Shown here: positions 48,226-56,834 of the stretch, piece after piece
Layout of the letters: each line of letters opens with the position of its first letter
Numbering within the stretch: the first letter of the stretch is position 1
Assembly: GCA_017465405.1 (NCBI GenBank)
Contig: JAFTWG010000015.1
Location: 1 to 64,000, forward strand
Reading direction: 5' to 3'
Length of the DNA: 64,000 bases
DNA from: Alphaproteobacteria bacterium
GTDB taxonomy: Bacteria > Pseudomonadota > Alphaproteobacteria > RF32 > CAG-239
Notes under the pieces: generated by a model
Database searches by the model: none
The model's input: the letters and a program-made list of their open reading frames with translations, nothing else
What the model was told of the DNA's origin: nothing
Translations under genes and position numbers: made by a program

Positions 48226-48915
48226 ATGAAAAAAATCGGTATTATCGGTGGTATGAGTATGGAATCTACTCTCCACTATTGTAGTGCTATCTACGAGCAT
48301 ATAAATAAAATGCTCGGCGGTCACAATTCTCCGGAAATTATCATGATAACTGTTAATTTCGCCGAGATTGTCGAACTGCAAAATAAAAATGACTGGGCTT
48401 CCGCTGCCGTTATACTTAACAATGCAGCTAAAAACTTGGAAGAGGCCGGAGCTGACTTTATCGTCATGGCGACCAATACTATGCACAAAGTTGCTGAAAA
48501 TATGATGGAAGGTGTAAACATTCCGTTAGTTCATATTGTTGAAGCAACTATAGAAAAGCTCAAGGCTAACAACATCACAAAGGTCGGACTTCTCGGAACG
48601 AAAATTACCATGTCTGACGAGTTCTATGTAAAAATGCTCGCAGATGCAGGTATTGAGGCTATTGTTCCTGAAGTGACGCAACAAAATGAGCTCAATCGCA
48701 TTATTTTCGACGAATTGTGCAAAGGCGAAGTAAGACCTTTTTCTCGTGCAATATACAAAGCAATCATTGAGCAGTTGCGAAAAAAAGGAGCACAAGGCAT
48801 TATATTCGGGTGTACAGAGCTTGAGATATTACGAGTTAACATATCTCCTATCCCCGTGTATAACAGTACCGAAATCCACGTCAAAAAAGCTGTATCAGAA
48901 GCTTTAAAAGACTAA
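48226..48915 (+). CDS. Aspartate/glutamate racemase family protein
   Basis: The 229-residue protein has the two-cysteine racemase layout: IIGGMSMESTLHYCSAI at the N-terminus, IVMATNTMHKVA in the middle (Thr in place of the usual first Cys), and GIIFGCTELEIL near residue 190 with the second Cys. Loss of one Cys would make it act on only one enantiomer or another substrate. GC is higher than the surroundings (about 47% in a sampled line) and there is no Shine-Dalgarno site. A terminator follows. Confidence 0.85.
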   Translation: MKKIGIIGGMSMESTLHYCSAIYEHINKMLGGHNSPEIIMITVNFAEIVELQNKNDWASAAVILNNAAKNLEEAGADFIVMATNTMHKVAENMMEGVNIPLVHIVEATIEKLKANNITKVGLLGTKITMSDEFYVKMLADAGIEAIVPEVTQQNELNRIIFDELCKGEVRPFSRAIYKAIIEQLRKKGAQGIIFGCTELEILRVNISPIPVYNSTEIHVKKAVSEALKD

Positions 48916-48930
48916 ATTTGACGTCATAAT

Positions 48931-48967
48931 CAAAAATCCCTTTGATAAAAATCAAAGGGATTTTTTT
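48931..48967. terminator. Bidirectional terminator overlapping the 49980- gene end
   Basis: AAAATCCCTTTGAT and ATCAAAGGGATTTT pair around a short loop. On the minus strand the stop codon and last codons (KKSL) of the neighbouring gene lie within the stem. Confidence 0.85.
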
Positions 48968-49980
48968 AACATATCTATATGTTGTTGATAGATTAAATCT
49001 TTGTCATAATATTCAGCATACATTTTTTCTTTCGGCCGAGGTCTGATATTGTTTAATCCTAAAAATCCGGTATTTACACTATTATAATATGGATTATTTT
49101 CGGTAATTTTATGAGTTATTATCCTTTGTGCAACTTGCCAATTTCCGGCAAACTGTACATTATTAACATATTGATTTAAATCATTTTCATCAAACTTAAT
49201 AATCTGAAAACTGGTTAAATATGAAAACTTCAATAATTCTCGGCATAGTTTACTTTTGTAAAACCCGTGTTGCTCACGATAATCTATATTATCAAACACT
49301 TTTTTTGATTGTTCTTCCAACATTATAATCGCAGGAATATATTTGTGTTCTTCTAACGGTTCTCCCCTATCGGAAAATGCTTTAATCATCTTGTCATTTA
49401 TTTTTTCAAGAGCTTTCATATAAGTTGGTTGATGAAGATCATTATCTTTATTATGATAAAGATTTGATAATAATAAATCTAATTCTTCATCTCCTGTTTT
49501 AGGGCAATTTAAGACAACATAACTCCGTTTTTCTACAGTATCACGTAAAACTTCTGCCACACTTACATTTTCATATTGTTTACCAACTTCGTTAAAACTC
49601 ATATAATCAAAAACATAAATTGTATGTTTTTCATCATATTTGCTTAAATCCGCCCAATATGACTCTCTTCCCTCATCAAAACTCCAGTCAGTGACTATTT
49701 TCTTTCCGTCTTTCACATCTATTGATATATTTGGTATCCCTAAACATTGGCTTTCTATGTTTTCAATATCCGCTATAAGAGTGTCTTTGTCCTTTGTTTG
49801 ATAATATCTGTACAAAGCTGATAACATATCATCGGCATACCATGTACCATTATGAATAAGCTTGCGAACAGCCTCTCCATCTTGCATCGCCTGACTTAAA
49901 AAAAGACCATTTAACCGGTTTCCGTTACCGGTATATTCTGGTTTTTGTAATCTGACAGCATTCGGGCAAGATAATTCCAT
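48952..49980 (-). CDS. Hypothetical protein, 342 residues
   Basis: No signal peptide or membrane segment is seen. The N-terminus (CPNAVRLQKPEYTGNGNRLNGLFLSQAMQDG) and the central HTIYVFDYMSFNEVG segment are distinctive, but I recognise no family. Composition is AT-rich like the host. It lies 18 bases downstream of the N-formylglutamate-amidohydrolase-like gene with a GAGAGA-type site, so the two are likely one operon. Confidence 0.65.
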   Translation of the reverse strand: MELSCPNAVRLQKPEYTGNGNRLNGLFLSQAMQDGEAVRKLIHNGTWYADDMLSALYRYYQTKDKDTLIADIENIESQCLGIPNISIDVKDGKKIVTDWSFDEGRESYWADLSKYDEKHTIYVFDYMSFNEVGKQYENVSVAEVLRDTVEKRSYVVLNCPKTGDEELDLLLSNLYHNKDNDLHQPTYMKALEKINDKMIKAFSDRGEPLEEHKYIPAIIMLEEQSKKVFDNIDYREQHGFYKSKLCRELLKFSYLTSFQIIKFDENDLNQYVNNVQFAGNWQVAQRIITHKITENNPYYNSVNTGFLGLNNIRPRPKEKMYAEYYDKDLIYQQHIDMLKKSL

Positions 49981-49998
49981 ATATATTCTCTCTCTTTA

Positions 49999-50619
49999 TT
50001 ACAACTTATATAAACCTGTGATTTTTTCTAACATTGGAATAGTTATTTTTTGTACATTTTCCTGATTATTATAAAAATCTCGTAAATGACGTCGCATTTC
50101 CATTTGAATAACGTTAGGTTTATTATACATTTTTTGATAGCATCCGGTTAAACCGTGTAATCCCATATAGTTTTCATGATTGATTGCTACTCGCAAATCA
50201 AAACTTTGTATAATTTGAGCAATCTCTTGTAAATAGGGATAATTATTCTTATCCATTTCCCCTATTCCCAAACAAATATCATAAGGAATATCTTTCTCAA
50301 ATCCGTGAATATCTAAAAAATAATGTTTTTGCAAATTGCTATCGGTAATAAAATCGGAAATAAGAGCTTTGTACGATACATATTTTTGTCTTATAATGGC
50401 TGATGTTTCTGTTGTTTCACCAACATATTGTGTTATTGCTCCGGTATATAAATCGGAAAACCGTTCTTTTTGATTTATAAAAATACGGGTAGAATGAGGC
50501 GCAGTTAATATAAGTTTTGTTCCTTTGTCATAAAATTTATATACACAAGAAGATGTTTCATCTCCGTGCGAACAGTTTTGATGATAAAACTCATTATATT
50601 TTTTCAAAATTTCAATCAT
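49999..50619 (-). CDS. N-formylglutamate amidohydrolase-like protein
   Basis: The 206-residue version shows LILTAPHSTRIF near residue 35 and YFLDIHGFEKD near 103, matching the metal-binding pattern of the N-formylglutamate deformylase/zinc amidase family, and a later NHENYMGLHG. The frame is open to 50754, but that would run through the divergent Nudix start and promoter, so the ATG at 50619 is chosen despite a weak ribosome binding site. The substrate is unknown. Confidence 0.65.
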   Translation of the reverse strand: MIEILKKYNEFYHQNCSHGDETSSCVYKFYDKGTKLILTAPHSTRIFINQKERFSDLYTGAITQYVGETTETSAIIRQKYVSYKALISDFITDSNLQKHYFLDIHGFEKDIPYDICLGIGEMDKNNYPYLQEIAQIIQSFDLRVAINHENYMGLHGLTGCYQKMYNKPNVIQMEMRRHLRDFYNNQENVQKITIPMLEKITGLYKL

Positions 50620-50665
50620 AAGAAGATAATAACATATATTTTTATTATTTCCAATAAAGAAAACA

Positions 50666-50694
50666 TTGATAACATACTTATTTTGGACTATTAT
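50666..50694 (+). promoter_or_regulatory. Promoter of the second Nudix gene
   Basis: TTGATA (50666-50671) and TATTAT (50689-50694), 17 bases apart, lie about 36 bases before the ATG at 50730. Confidence 0.55.
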
Positions 50695-50729
50695 GGGAGT
50701 GTTTATTAAATAACTTAAACGAGGAAAAA

Positions 50730-51176
50730 ATGAGAAAAGAAGCTTCTTTATCAATTATCGAGGACACCGTAAACCACAAATTTTTAATGATAAGACACCA
50801 AAGAGGCATTAATAAAGGATGTATTAATTTCCCCGGAGGCAAAAAAGAAGAAGGCGAGACCATGGAAGAATGTGTTCGCCGAGAAACATTGGAAGAAACA
50901 GGCTTAACTATCGAAAATCCGGTTCAGGTCGGGTATGTCGAGTTTCCGACAATGAACTTCTATGTTCATATATTTAGGAGTACCAAATATTCCGGTACAA
51001 TTAAGGGCAAAGAAGATGAAGTTAACGCTTTTTGGCAAGATGCAGATAAGATTCCGTACGAAGAAATGCGTGAAGCAGATAAAAACTTTTTGCCCGATAT
51101 ATTGGCCGGAAAATATGTCAAAAGAAGATATATGTACGACGAAAATTTCAAACTAAATGAAATTATCGATCTGTAA
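50730..51176 (+). CDS. Nudix hydrolase, MutT/8-oxo-dGTPase-like
   Basis: The 148-residue protein has a complete Nudix box (GGKKEEGETMEECVRRETLEETG, about residues 31-53). Combined with LMIRHQRGINKGCINFPGG, it resembles MutT-type nucleotide sanitation enzymes acting on oxidised purine nucleotides. The exact substrate is not determined. It has an AACGAGGAAA site and precedes the 51192 gene by 15 bases. Confidence 0.9.
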   Translation: MRKEASLSIIEDTVNHKFLMIRHQRGINKGCINFPGGKKEEGETMEECVRRETLEETGLTIENPVQVGYVEFPTMNFYVHIFRSTKYSGTIKGKEDEVNAFWQDADKIPYEEMREADKNFLPDILAGKYVKRRYMYDENFKLNEIIDL

Positions 51177-51191
51177 AAGGTTGAATAAGTC

Positions 51192-51818
51192 ATGATTGAC
51201 GGTTACACCATTTTTTTGAATAACTTTAACATTACCGAAGATGAATTTATTGATTTTGGTATTAACGGTATTATTTGGCCAAGTATTGAAAAGATTGACG
51301 AAGAATGGCTAAAACTGAAAAACAAAATTAATAATCATGAAGAGCTTACTATCAGAAAATATGCTCAAGATAAAGTTAAAGCCACAGATTTTAACAAAAT
51401 TATTGAAGCAATTTTTGATTGTCACATATATTCTGACGGGACAGGAAATAATAAGCCGCAGAAAATGATTGAAAGATTAACGGGATATGTAAGAAACAAG
51501 ACTATCTTTAACTATCAAGTTTCTCACATATTCGGAATGACAAAAAATCCATATTTATTTGAATGTCCTTGGAACGTTTTGTTAATTCCCAAAATCTACG
51601 ACCCGCTAACCGGTCATGAAAGCATTGGTAATTTAACTGAAAAATTCAAAAAAACTTTACAAGATGAAGTTGTAACCCGTTATCATAAATATATTGAAGA
51701 TTATAATAAAGAAATGGAGAATATAGCAGAAAAAAGAGATAATATTATAGAAACGTGGGATATTAATAGCAAAATGAAAAATGAGATAGAAAAAAACATT
51801 TGCCCTATTAAATTTTAA
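51192..51818 (+). CDS. Hypothetical protein with a possible HNH/restriction-type motif
   Basis: The 208-residue protein has a distinctive middle (about 110-145): NYQVSHIFGMTKNPYLFECPWN followed by VLLIPKIYDPLTGHE. The S-H-I-x-G ... N-P ... N ... P-K arrangement resembles His-metal nuclease modules, but the match is from memory of the pattern only. It is rich in Asn, Lys and Glu with a long C-terminal helix. It is co-oriented with the Nudix gene and likely co-transcribed. Confidence 0.55.
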   Translation: MIDGYTIFLNNFNITEDEFIDFGINGIIWPSIEKIDEEWLKLKNKINNHEELTIRKYAQDKVKATDFNKIIEAIFDCHIYSDGTGNNKPQKMIERLTGYVRNKTIFNYQVSHIFGMTKNPYLFECPWNVLLIPKIYDPLTGHESIGNLTEKFKKTLQDEVVTRYHKYIEDYNKEMENIAEKRDNIIETWDINSKMKNEIEKNICPIKF

Positions 51819-51831
51819 TAATCCACTTAAT

Positions 51832-51865
51832 AAAAAAACTCTCTGAAAGTTCAGAGAGTTTTTTT
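51832..51865. terminator. Bidirectional terminator
   Basis: AAAAAAACTCTCTGAA and TTCAGAGAGTTTTTTT form a long stem between the 51192 gene and the converging RNase J-like gene. Confidence 0.9.
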
Positions 51866-51868
51866 ATT

Positions 51869-53542
51869 TTATCTTGCATCTTTACCTTGCGACATTTCCT
51901 TTAAGTTGCTTGGCTTTCTTGCAATACTCCTTACAACTTTTTTGATTTCTTCCATAACCACAAAGTTTTCATCTGTTAACGTATAAGTATATGTTTGTTT
52001 GCTTGTGCTATTATCACTTTCTTCGCAAACACCAATCCAATATTCGGAAGTAATTTCATCTGTTTTTTCTGTTTTATCTTTACCCATTTTGAGAACATCA
52101 AGATTGTTGGCAAAATAAAAATTTGCCCCTTCAGATTTAACTGCTTTTGCCGTATTAATCATTTGTGTCGGATTGCCGTGTGTAGGAACATACACCACAT
52201 CATTAGGATTTTCTACCGTATCTTGGATAGTTCTCACCATTTTTTTGGTTTCTGATTTAGAAGCATGACCGCTACGCTGCATTCTGGCCGTTTGGAAATT
52301 ACCCAACGCAACTTCCGACTCATTTGCCACAATGGTTGCTCCCGTACTTGCCAATCTTGCATACATCGCCCTAACTTGTTTGCCGTTGATTTCTTCAATA
52401 CATCTTTGACGAGCCAAAATAAGTGTATCTTCGCCAACTTCAAAATCAGGATGTCCTAATAAACGAGCTTTATTGTTTTTATCTTTTTTTCCATTTTTTG
52501 TCGGTCTTATTTTTTCTTGTTCAGACATTTTATAAAGACCGGATTTTTTACCTTTTTTAGATTCCGCAAAAGCACCGCTCGGAATGATATATCTTTGTGA
52601 AGCCGGATATTTTGACTTATATTCTGATGCCGAACCTCTAAACACAATGTCATCAAATTCTGTAATACCGCTTTTTTGCATTGCTCTAAAAGCTTTTTTA
52701 GCCCAATATCCGTCTAAAAACACCTTTCTTCCGGTTTCTCTGGCTGCATCTAAATCAACCGCCAAGTTTTGAATACTGCGAGAAATAACTGCGGAAACAA
52801 CTTGTTTTTCAGGATGTTGTTTAACTACTTCAACGGTATTCGCAACAGCTTCTTTGTGGTCAATTAAATATTTATCATCTGTTGCCGAAGAAGTAGAATC
52901 TAAAATTACGTTAGTAACCAGTTTTCTGGATAATAAATCTTTGAATTGTTTTTCGTTAAATCCTTCGCCAACTCTTGTTGTCCCTAAATGATAATCTCCG
53001 GGGTGCAAAATTCCGGCTTCGGGTTCTCCGTTAATTGTGGTCAAGGTATGATATCCCAAAGCTCCGAAAGTTGAGTGCGAAACACCGAAAGCTTCAATTT
53101 CGACTTCATCAAATTTCACGGGAACTCCGGGCTCGACTTCGTGCATTTTCGGCCATTTAGCTATATCAACACCGCCTTCTTCAAGAGCTGCTTTTAAGAG
53201 TTCCAATGTTCCTTTGGAAGCATAAGTAGGCGGCATTTCAAAACCGGCACGGGCCAAATGTACATAACCGCCGATATGGTCTTCGTGTCCGTGAGAAATA
53301 AACATTGCGTCAATTGTATTTTCAGCCAAAGTTGTTTCGCTGTTTAAATATTTTCTGACATCGGGAATTGCAGCATCGACATCTAAACAATATTCCGGAG
53401 CAAACAAAGCTCCCAAGTCAAACATAACTCTGGTCGGACGGCGATATGCGTCGTATTTATGCTCAAGAATTGAACAACTGCCACCGATACGATTTTTATT
53501 ATTTCCACCGACAAAAATATACTTTGTTCCCAACTCTGACAT
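51869..53542 (-). CDS. RNase J-like beta-CASP metallo-hydrolase
   Basis: RNase J enzymes mature and degrade RNA with two zinc ions. The 557-residue protein has HGHEDH at residues 84-89, ILHPGDYHLGTT near 177, DSTSSATDDKY near 220 and a C-terminal THGNPTQ. The usual N-terminal IGGVGEIGMN segment is replaced by NRIGGSCSILEH, and a Lys/Gly-rich insertion (KKGKKSG, then KNGKKDKNNK) interrupts the beta-CASP part. It is a divergent member, and the substrate may differ from standard RNase J. Confidence 0.8.
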   Translation of the reverse strand: MSELGTKYIFVGGNNKNRIGGSCSILEHKYDAYRRPTRVMFDLGALFAPEYCLDVDAAIPDVRKYLNSETTLAENTIDAMFISHGHEDHIGGYVHLARAGFEMPPTYASKGTLELLKAALEEGGVDIAKWPKMHEVEPGVPVKFDEVEIEAFGVSHSTFGALGYHTLTTINGEPEAGILHPGDYHLGTTRVGEGFNEKQFKDLLSRKLVTNVILDSTSSATDDKYLIDHKEAVANTVEVVKQHPEKQVVSAVISRSIQNLAVDLDAARETGRKVFLDGYWAKKAFRAMQKSGITEFDDIVFRGSASEYKSKYPASQRYIIPSGAFAESKKGKKSGLYKMSEQEKIRPTKNGKKDKNNKARLLGHPDFEVGEDTLILARQRCIEEINGKQVRAMYARLASTGATIVANESEVALGNFQTARMQRSGHASKSETKKMVRTIQDTVENPNDVVYVPTHGNPTQMINTAKAVKSEGANFYFANNLDVLKMGKDKTEKTDEITSEYWIGVCEESDNSTSKQTYTYTLTDENFVVMEEIKKVVRSIARKPSNLKEMSQGKDAR

Positions 53543-53575
53543 GAAAAAGACTCCCGAAAATATTAATTATGACTT

Positions 53576-53604
53576 TTTATAACACTCTTTAGACAAAAGT
53601 TCAA
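53576..53604 (-). promoter_or_regulatory. Promoter of the RNase J-like gene
   Basis: On the minus strand TTGAAC (53599-53604) and TATAAA (53576-53581) are 17 bases apart. Confidence 0.55.
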
Positions 53605-53781
53605 GCTTTTTGTCATTATTTTTTCATTGTAAAAATATCTTTCCCATGTTACAAGCGAGGACCAAACATTATAATTGTGTCTATTACTTTGGATTTCCGG
53701 TAAAATTGATTTTGTTTCCGAGAATAGATTATATTATAAACTCTGACATAGACCGGAATATGTTATAAAAAACAAATCATA

Positions 53782-54219
53782 ATGAAAGCATTAAAGTTTT
53801 TTGTTTTGACCATTATGGTCGCGTTTGTTTCTGTTGCATGTGCACAAACTAGGTCTGCATTGATTAAGATTGATGACTTGGCACTATTAATGCCCGAAAA
53901 CGATATGAAGGCATTGAAAAAGTATGACTACATCATTCCTATCGAAATGTCGATTGATGTTGATGACTATGAAGAGTGCACAATGTACACCGATGGTTGC
54001 GGAAGATGGATTATTCATGCTGATAACCGCTTGATATTGTTTAACAAGGAAGGGGTTATCTGCGATAATCTGAAAAATGTTCCTCCTCTGTTTAAAGAAA
54101 CGTCAAATGCGTATTATGCCTTTGCTTTCGCCATTGAAATGTGTGATTGTTATGTTTTTGTCGGTATAAACGAACCGAAACCTAACCATCAAAAGAAAAA
54201 AAGTGATTGCAAAATCTGA
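53782..54219 (+). CDS. Small exported protein, unknown
   Basis: The 145-residue protein has an N-terminal signal segment (MKALKFFVLTIMVAFVSVACAQT) that could be cut after ACA or processed as a lipoprotein at Cys20. The mature part has four to five cysteines and an acidic DVDDYEECTMYTDGCGRW segment. The family is unrecognised. GC is raised (about 42% in a sampled line), and the leader has no Shine-Dalgarno site. The style (MKALKFF... VACAQ) resembles exported Bacteroidota proteins. Confidence 0.65.
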   Translation: MKALKFFVLTIMVAFVSVACAQTRSALIKIDDLALLMPENDMKALKKYDYIIPIEMSIDVDDYEECTMYTDGCGRWIIHADNRLILFNKEGVICDNLKNVPPLFKETSNAYYAFAFAIEMCDCYVFVGINEPKPNHQKKKSDCKI

Positions 54220-54239
54220 TTTTTGCCACAAACTAATCG

Positions 54240-54267
54240 AAGCGACTTTACCAAAAGTCGCTTTTTT
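54240..54267 (+). terminator. Rho-independent terminator
   Basis: AGCGACTTT and AAAGTCGCT pair around a short loop, followed by T6, after the 53782 gene. Confidence 0.85.
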
Positions 54268-54363
54268 GTTGCTCTTGTTGACATTTTTTATAAAAAATTT
54301 GCTTTTAAATCTTCATAAAGATACACTTTCGGAAAATGTAAAACACTTACACAGGAGATTATA

Positions 54364-55185
54364 ATGAAAAAAATTAGTGTAATCGGTGCCGGTTTGGTCG
54401 GAGCAACCTCAGTTTATTCTATGATGCTTAGGGAAATTGCCGACGAAATTGCCCTAATTGATATTGATGATAAACGCTCAAATGCCGAAGTTTGGGATAT
54501 TCGTCACGGGTTTCCCGAAATTAGCAAAACGGTTGTTAAAAAAGGTACTTATGCAGATTGTAAAGACAGCGATGTTATCGTGATTACGGCCGGTGTTGCT
54601 CGTAAAGTTGGAGAAAGCCGTAACGATTTGTTGATGAAAAACTCTAAAATTATGGAGAGTATTTGCAACGAAATCAAAAATACAAATACCAATGCTGTCG
54701 TTATTGTCGTGTCCAATCCGGTTGATGTGTTGGCTAACCATGCGGCAAAATTTTTGCAAATGCCTAAAGGAAGAGTTTTTGGTACCGGTTGCACACTCGA
54801 CACTTCTCGTATGGTCGCCCTTTTGGCCGAAAGATTTAATAAGCCGGCATCTGCCATTAATGCTCCGGTGGTCGGAGAACATGGCGATGAGCAAATTGTG
54901 TTGTGGAATGAAGTGACTATCGATGGAAAACCTGTCGATTTTTCGGATGAAGAAAAACAAGAACTTGCCGAAGCAGTTAAACGTGCCGGAATGACAATTA
55001 TTGAAGGAAAAGGCAAAACATATTATGGAATTGCAACTACAGTTTGCGCTTTGGCAACTGCCGTTTTGACCGATAAACCGATGAAATATGCCGTTTCGGT
55101 GCCTGATGAAAACGAAGAAAAAGCTTTGAGTATGCTTTGCACTATCGCAAAACAAGGTATTGTTCAAACTTTCCCTTATAAATAG
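54364..55185 (+). CDS. LDH-like malate dehydrogenase, short C-terminus
   Basis: The 273-residue protein has the Rossmann GAGLVGAT, Asp33/35 for NAD+, and catalytic His173 in GEHGDEQ with Asp146/Arg149. At the specificity position it has Arg80 (GVARKVGESR), where lactate dehydrogenases have Gln, which points to oxaloacetate/malate. Family members are about 310-320 residues. Here the segment between VLTDK and the terminal helix appears shortened by roughly 35 residues. It has AGGAG before the ATG and precedes the aminotransferase by nine bases. Confidence 0.85.
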   Translation: MKKISVIGAGLVGATSVYSMMLREIADEIALIDIDDKRSNAEVWDIRHGFPEISKTVVKKGTYADCKDSDVIVITAGVARKVGESRNDLLMKNSKIMESICNEIKNTNTNAVVIVVSNPVDVLANHAAKFLQMPKGRVFGTGCTLDTSRMVALLAERFNKPASAINAPVVGEHGDEQIVLWNEVTIDGKPVDFSDEEKQELAEAVKRAGMTIIEGKGKTYYGIATTVCALATAVLTDKPMKYAVSVPDENEEKALSMLCTIAKQGIVQTFPYK

Positions 55186-55194
55186 GAGTAGAAA

Positions 55195-56373
55195 ATGGAA
55201 AATTTGCAAAATAATTTCAGCCCGTTGGGTACATTGTCGCCGTCAGTTACTTTATCTCTGGCCGCTCGTGCTAAAGAACTGAAAAAACAAGGATTAGATG
55301 TATATTCCATGTCGGTAGGAGAACCCGATTTTGACACTCCGCAAGCAATTAAAAATGCAGCTATCAAAGCCTTAAATGAGGGAAAAGTTCGCTATATCGC
55401 TTCAAGCGGTTTGCCGGAATTAAAAGATGAAATTGTTAAAAAAATGGCCGAAAACGGAGTAAAAACCACCGCAAATAATGTTATTGTGACAACCGGTGCA
55501 AAGCTCGCTTTGTTTGAAACAATTACCGCTCTTTGCGGTGCCGGTGATGAGGTTATTGTTTTGGCTCCGTATTGGTTGTCATATCCTGAAATGATAAAGG
55601 CTTCCGGCGCAAAAACAGTGGTGGTTAATACTAAAGCCGAAAATAATTTTGCTCCTACAAAAGAAGATTTAGAAAAAGCTATAACCCCGAATACTAAATT
55701 GATTATCGTTAATTCGCCAAGCAATCCTACCGGTGCGGTATATTCTAAAGAAACTTTACAAATGATTGCCGATTTGGCGGTTAAGCATAATATTATGGTT
55801 TTGTCTGATGAAATCTACGAAAAACTGATTTATGATGAAAATATAAAGCATATCAGTATTGCTTCGCTAAATGATAAAATTGCCGATTTAACCATTACAA
55901 TCAACGGTTTTTCAAAAGCTTATGCAATGACCGGTTGGAGATTGGGATATTTGGTGGCGCCTTTGTGGTTGGCTAAGAGAATCTCGGCTTTACAAAGCCA
56001 TGCAACAAGTAATGCTACAACTTTTGTTCAATATGCTGCTGTCGATGCCCTACAAGGAAAGGCAGATGCAGAAGTTGAAAATATGGTTAAAACTTTTGCT
56101 CGTCGCAGAGAATTGTTGTGTAAATTGTTGAAAGATATTCCGCAAATCGATTTCATTGAACCGCAAGGTGCGTTTTATGTTATGTGTAATATTGCAAAAA
56201 CCGGAAAAACGGCAAAAGATTTTGCTCAAGAATTGTTGGAACAAAAATTGTTAACCGTTATTCCTTGCGAATCTTTCGGAGCTCCGGAATATGTGCGCTT
56301 GAGCTACGCTTGTTCGGAAGAACAAATAATTGAAGCAATAAAACGACTTAAGCAATTTTGCCAAGATTTATAA
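55195..56373 (+). CDS. Class I/II aspartate-type aminotransferase
   Basis: The 392-residue PLP enzyme matches aspartate aminotransferase of the AspC/AatA subgroup: SMSVGEPDFDTPQAI, SNPTGAVYSKE (Asn for PLP), SDEIYEKLIYD and the PLP Lys in NGFSKAYAMTGWRLGY. It exchanges amino groups between aspartate and 2-oxoglutarate. With the malate dehydrogenase just upstream it can link malate, oxaloacetate and aspartate. AGGAG precedes its ATG. Confidence 0.94.
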   Translation: MENLQNNFSPLGTLSPSVTLSLAARAKELKKQGLDVYSMSVGEPDFDTPQAIKNAAIKALNEGKVRYIASSGLPELKDEIVKKMAENGVKTTANNVIVTTGAKLALFETITALCGAGDEVIVLAPYWLSYPEMIKASGAKTVVVNTKAENNFAPTKEDLEKAITPNTKLIIVNSPSNPTGAVYSKETLQMIADLAVKHNIMVLSDEIYEKLIYDENIKHISIASLNDKIADLTITINGFSKAYAMTGWRLGYLVAPLWLAKRISALQSHATSNATTFVQYAAVDALQGKADAEVENMVKTFARRRELLCKLLKDIPQIDFIEPQGAFYVMCNIAKTGKTAKDFAQELLEQKLLTVIPCESFGAPEYVRLSYACSEEQIIEAIKRLKQFCQDL

Positions 56374-56374
56374 A

Positions 56375-56530
56375 ATGAACAAAATTAAAAGTCTGATAAA
56401 ATATATCGTTATTTTGGGAGTAATACTGTTTACAGATGCCGTTATCTACGAACCGTATTCTCTCAAGATAACGTCTTATGATATAAAATATCATAACCCG
56501 ATGCTGTCAAAATTGGAATGGTGGTTTTGA
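56375..56530 (+). pseudogene. Truncated N-terminal fragment of a metallophosphoesterase-like gene
   Basis: A 51-residue frame starts one base after the aminotransferase stop: a basic start, a hydrophobic helix (IVILGVILFTDAVIY), then EPYSLKITSYDIK. This is the typical beginning of YkuE-type membrane-linked calcineurin phosphoesterases, whose metal-binding domain should follow. It stops instead in sequence that belongs to the opposite-strand GrpB fragment. I infer a deletion that joined two gene ends. Confidence 0.6.
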
Positions 56531-56735
56531 GAGTTGCAATATCTTTTACGCCAACAGCAATATCTATAATCGGCTTTGCTATCAACTCTGGAATAGATGT
56601 GCTCCCAGTATGCTCAATGGCTATTGCGATGTTCCCTAATATAGTTTTTAATCTCTCTTTTTCTGGCTCAAATTCTTTATACCAATTTGAACTGTGCGGA
56701 ACTAAACTAGCTTTATCTTTATGTAAGTCTAACAT
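56463..56735 (-). pseudogene. Truncated GrpB-family (UPF0157) gene
   Basis: The 90-residue frame has the GrpB start (LVPHSSNWYKEFEPEKERLKTIL, IEHTGSTSIPELIAKPIIDIAVGV) but ends at about half the usual 170 residues. The C-terminal half, with the nucleotidyltransferase-related second part, is missing. The truncation coincides with the phosphoesterase fragment and an AT-rich palindrome near 56474-56495. Confidence 0.7.
56474..56495. repeat. AT-rich palindrome at the junction of two broken genes
   Basis: TTATGATAT and ATATCATAA flank an AAA centre where the two truncated frames meet. Such a perfect palindrome at a gene-fusion point could be a rearrangement joint. Confidence 0.5.
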
Positions 56736-56834
56736 ATTTTTTACTTTTGTTTGTTGCTATCCCATTGCCTTAAATCAAATTTGTACAAATTGTTAATTAA
56801 TACAAAAATGATTATTACAAAAATTGATTAGCAC

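Noticed and set aside
54364-55185. Calling the dehydrogenase L-lactate dehydrogenase
   Set aside because: The specificity position carries Arg rather than Gln, which favours malate.
54478-55209. A 243-residue minus-strand frame opposite the malate dehydrogenase gene
   Set aside because: Phe/His/Cys-rich mirror frame of a well-supported gene, with no ribosome binding site or motifs.
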